A DNA stretch of 63,384 bases from NCBI GenBank assembly GCA_017993055.1, contig JAGONM010000022.1:1-63384 (forward strand). Direction: 5' to 3'. Shown one piece after another: positions 60,807 through 63,384 of this stretch. The position numbers and the translations under genes are program-made. The notes beneath the pieces are model-generated. The model was not told the origin of the DNA. It was given only the letters and a program-made list of their open reading frames with translations, and did no database searches. This stretch comes from Armatimonadota bacterium (GTDB taxonomy: Bacteria; Armatimonadota; UBA5829; DTJY01). Positions within the stretch are counted from its first letter, which is position 1. Each line of letters opens with the position of its first letter.

Positions 60807-61655
60807 ATGCCGGAACTCAGTTTCGTGAAGATGCACGGGGCCGGCAACGACTTCATTCTCTCCGACCACCTCGATGGAACGGGTCCGTTGGATCAGGCGG
60901 ATCTCGGCGATCTCGCGGTTCTCTTGTGCGAGCGGCACTTCGGCATCGGCGCAGACGGATTGGTCCTCGTGCTCCCGTCGGACTCCGCCGACTACCGAAT
61001 GAGGATAATGAACTCCGACGGCAGCGAGGCCGAGATGTGCGGGAACGCCATCAGGTGCTTCGCGAAGTACCTCTTCGACCGCGGCCTTGCCGGGACTTCC
61101 CTCAGCGTTGAGACGCTCTCGGGGGTCAAGCGCATCGAGGTGCAGTCAGACGAAGGGAAGGCCTTCGCAGCCACGGTGAACATGGGCGCGCCGAAGCTCG
61201 ACGCTTCCGACATCCCTGTTTCAGGTTATGAGGGTCGAGTCATCCTTCAGCCCATCGAGGTGGACGGCCGATCGTTCGAGATCACCTGCGTGAGCATGGG
61301 GATTCCTCACTGCGTGATATTCGTGGACTCCGCCGATGCTGTGCCGCTTCTGGAGATCGGCCCCAGGATCGAGACCCATGCGGCCTTCCCGCAGAAGACG
61401 AATGTGGACTTTGCCCAGGCGGTCTCCCGGCAGGATGTGATCATGCGCGTCTGGGAGCGAGGCGCGGGGGCTACCCTCGCGTGCGGTACCGGCGCCTGTG
61501 CGACGGTAGTGGCCGGCTCGATCACGGGGAAGACGGACGGGCGCGCGGCGGTGCATCTCCCCGGCGGCGATCTCTTCATAGACTGGCGGGACGACGGCAA
61601 CGTATACATGACAGGTCCGGCGGCGGAAGTATACACAGGCAAGATCAGCCTGTAA
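60807..61655 (+). CDS. dapF: Diaminopimelate epimerase
   Basis: 282 residues. FVKMHGAGNDFIL, SEAEMCGNAIRCFAKYLFD (about residue 72, catalytic Cys) and GATLACGTGACATVVAGS (about 222, second Cys) are the DapF signatures. Converts LL- to meso-diaminopimelate for lysine and peptidoglycan. Starts one base after the hfq stop. Its partner enzyme DapL follows. Confidence 0.97.
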   Translation: MPELSFVKMHGAGNDFILSDHLDGTGPLDQADLGDLAVLLCERHFGIGADGLVLVLPSDSADYRMRIMNSDGSEAEMCGNAIRCFAKYLFDRGLAGTSLSVETLSGVKRIEVQSDEGKAFAATVNMGAPKLDASDIPVSGYEGRVILQPIEVDGRSFEITCVSMGIPHCVIFVDSADAVPLLEIGPRIETHAAFPQKTNVDFAQAVSRQDVIMRVWERGAGATLACGTGACATVVAGSITGKTDGRAAVHLPGGDLFIDWRDDGNVYMTGPAAEVYTGKISL

Positions 61656-61748
61656 TCCGGCGTCGGACGCAAGTATCCGAACTACAGACGGTAGACTTTG
61701 GGCACATGCGCCTGCGGTCTGCTGTCTATTGTCTTATTGGAGGTTCTC

Positions 61749-62936
61749 TTGGAGTACGCAAAGAGATTCGAGTGCATCCCGCCATACCTATTCGGCGAGA
61801 TATCGCGGATGAAAGCGAGGGCGATCGCGGAGGGCAAGGATCTGATAGACTTCGGCATCGGCGACCCCGATCAGCCTACGCCCCGGCCGATCATTGACTC
61901 GCTCGCCCGCGCGGCCGCCGACCCGAAGACGCACCGCTACGACGAGAGCGACTTCGGTTGGCCCGCCTTCATCAACGCTGTGGCAAGCTGGTACCGACGT
62001 CGCTTCGGCGTCGAACTCGATCCCGCCGCCGGCGAGGTCCTCGAGACCATCGGCTCGAAGGAGGCCCTCGCTCATCTCGCATGGGCGTTCATTGACTCGG
62101 GCGACATCTCACTCGTCCCGGAGCCGGGGTACACCGTCTACAGGGTGAACACCTGGATGGCCGGCGGAACTCCGCACGTCATGCCGCTCCTCGCGGAAAA
62201 CGGCTTCCTGCCCGACCTCAGCGCGGTCCCCGCCGATGCTGCGCGCAAGGCGAAGCTGATGTACATCAACTATCCGAACAATCCGACGGGCGCTTGTGCG
62301 ACCACGGGGTTCTTCGCCGACGTCGTGGCCTTCGCGAAGGAGTACGAGATCATCGTCTGCCATGATGCGGCCTACACCGAGGTCTCCTTCGACGGATACC
62401 GGCCGCCCAGCTTCCTGGAAGTCGCGGGTGCGAAGGATGTCGGCATCGAGATGCACTCGCTCTCCAAAGGCTGCAACATGACCGGCTGGCGAATCGGGAT
62501 GGCTGTCGGCAATGCGGATGTTCTGCGCGGTCTCAACAAGATGAAGTCGAACGTTGACTCGAAGCAGTTCCCCGCTGTGGCGGAGGCAGGCGCGTATGCC
62601 CTAGGTCATCTCGACGGTAGCCCGGAGACTCTCGCCATTTACCGGGCTCGTCGCGACATCCTGATCGAGGGTCTGAACAGCCTCGGATGGAGCCTGCCGA
62701 TGAGCAAGGCGACCTTGTACGTCTGGGCTCCCGTCCCCGCGAGGTATACGTCAATCGAGTTCGCCAAGATGCTTCTCGAGACGGCGGGCGTGCTTGTCGT
62801 GCCCGGTGTCGGATATGGTGCCCACGGTGAGGGCTACGTGCGCTTCTCCCTCACGGTGGACGGCGACTCGAACGGGGAACGGGTGGCTGAGGCAGTCGAA
62901 CGCCTCAGGAAGCACGGAGTCTCATGCACGATGTAG
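61749..62936 (+). CDS. dapL: LL-diaminopimelate aminotransferase
   Basis: 395 residues, PLP aminotransferase class I. TYPD-type GIGDPDQPTPRPIIDSLARAA, GSKEALAHLAWAF, YPNNPTGACATTGFF, DAAYTEVSFDGYRPPSFLEV and MHSLSKGCNMTGWRIG (PLP Lys near residue 240). It makes LL-DAP directly from tetrahydrodipicolinate, skipping succinyl/acetyl steps. TTG 61749 follows GGAGG at 61739-61743; the open frame to 61698 has no such site. Stands between dapF and hflX. Confidence 0.93.
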   Translation: MEYAKRFECIPPYLFGEISRMKARAIAEGKDLIDFGIGDPDQPTPRPIIDSLARAAADPKTHRYDESDFGWPAFINAVASWYRRRFGVELDPAAGEVLETIGSKEALAHLAWAFIDSGDISLVPEPGYTVYRVNTWMAGGTPHVMPLLAENGFLPDLSAVPADAARKAKLMYINYPNNPTGACATTGFFADVVAFAKEYEIIVCHDAAYTEVSFDGYRPPSFLEVAGAKDVGIEMHSLSKGCNMTGWRIGMAVGNADVLRGLNKMKSNVDSKQFPAVAEAGAYALGHLDGSPETLAIYRARRDILIEGLNSLGWSLPMSKATLYVWAPVPARYTSIEFAKMLLETAGVLVVPGVGYGAHGEGYVRFSLTVDGDSNGERVAEAVERLRKHGVSCTM

Positions 62937-63384
62937 ACGCGAGCGATCGCGCGATACTGGTCAGCCTCGAGTCGGGCGACGATGCCCGCGACCGGGCATC
63001 GCTCGAGGAACTGAGGGAACTCGCCTTTACAGCGGGCGCCCTCGTCGTCGGGGAGTTCGGGCAGAAACGACGCGCCCCCCATGTCGCATGCTACCTCGGG
63101 CAGGGGAAAGCCGAAGAGCTCTTTGCCGAGGTCCGGGAACTCGACGCGAACCTCGTCATCTTCAACGGCGATCTGACCTCAACCCAGCTTCGCAACCTCG
63201 ACGAGGCTGTCGGGGCAAGGCTCGTGGACCGGACGCAGCTCATCCTGGACATATTTGCCCAGCGCGCCCACACGCGGGAGGGCCAGCTTCAGGTCGAGCT
63301 GGCCCAGTTGACCTACCTCCTCCCTCGCATCACCAGCCTCTACACCCAGTTTGAGCGGCAGCAGGGAGGCATCGGCATCCGCGG
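62924..63384 (+). CDS. hflX: GTPase HflX (5-prime part, runs off the window)
   Basis: Start ATG 62924 lies in the last codons of dapL (13-base overlap) after GGAG. The 153 visible residues contain EELRELAFTAGALVVGEFGQKRRAPHVACYLGQGKAEELFAEVRELDANLVIFNGDLTSTQLRNLDEAVGARLVDRTQLILDIFAQRAHTREGQLQVELAQLTYLLPRI, the HflX N-terminal domain and linker. The GTPase domain is beyond the window edge. HflX rescues stalled or hibernating ribosomes. Confidence 0.93.
   Translation, partial: MHDVDASDRAILVSLESGDDARDRASLEELRELAFTAGALVVGEFGQKRRAPHVACYLGQGKAEELFAEVRELDANLVIFNGDLTSTQLRNLDEAVGARLVDRTQLILDIFAQRAHTREGQLQVELAQLTYLLPRITSLYTQFERQQGGIGIR

Overview
The window is about 63 kb of densely coding, GC-rich bacterial chromosome with no rRNA, prophage or insertion sequence that I could recognise. 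The encoded proteins point to a diderm, free-living bacterium: an RseB-like periplasmic sensor behind an ECF sigma factor, PpiC/SurA-type folding helper, several lipoproteins with lipoboxes, and a PilB-type pilus ATPase. Lysine/peptidoglycan precursor synthesis uses the LL-diaminopimelate aminotransferase route (dapF-dapL), and ileS sits behind a T-box riboswitch. That combination, with the many secreted carbohydrate-active proteins, would fit an uncultured lineage such as Armatimonadota or a neighbour; this placement is an inference only.

Layout. 1-305: intergenic with a 50-bp repeat. 305-5270: co-directional set (TIM-barrel sugar isomerase, PpiC chaperone, rsmI, secreted Ada-type zinc-motif protein, nucleotidyltransferase). 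5357-7019: amtB-glnK ammonium operon. 7067-9236: TPR protein (minus) and xseA-xseB. 9495-14905: transaldolase-like protein, sugar epimerase, a 21-bp repeat array leading into a small conserved protein, and uxaE. 14948-17168: ANTAR response regulator and GAF-GAF histidine kinase. 17263-24596: membrane protein, leuS and two tandem TMTC-like TPR membrane proteins. 24618-32466: sialidase-like lipoprotein, secreted Cys-rich protein, an ECF sigma/anti-sigma/RseB-like/Spy-like stress cluster, tRNA-Leu(TAA), secreted glycosidase. 32633-39147: lpdA and then a defence-like island (HIRAN protein, J-domain coiled-coil protein, HicBA toxin-antitoxin, Eco57I-type restriction-methylase). 39278-39508: second 21-bp array. 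39611-48877: PAP2 phosphatase, DUF6485 protein, GH94 phosphorylase operon with a kelch protein and two paralogous small proteins, NRAMP-like transporter, esterase, ZIP transporter. 48921-52597: ileS and its T-box leader. 52700-55559: a metallo-beta-lactamase-fold protein that has lost its metal ligands, DUF3006, PilB. 55571-59341: DUF5107-TPR protein and DUF2993 lipoprotein. 59531-63384: miaA-hfq-dapF-dapL-hflX, running off the end.

The most unusual signals are not single genes but short tandem repeats with periods of 7, 9 and 21 bp. They sit in front of genes (12657-12803, 39278-39508), inside aminoacyl-tRNA synthetase and uxaE coding regions (14291-14335, 50022-50066, 20371-20408), and inside the ileS T-box leader. 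Two 9-bp islands are exactly five units each and add in-frame Ser-Asp linkers. Other points of interest are the HIRAN/J-domain gene pair in the defence island with a duplicated methylase 3-prime fragment, the ligand-free MBL protein, the NRAMP relative lacking canonical metal-binding motifs, and the operon that joins GH94 to a kelch protein and two paralogous small proteins. Functions are from motif recognition by eye; no database search was run.
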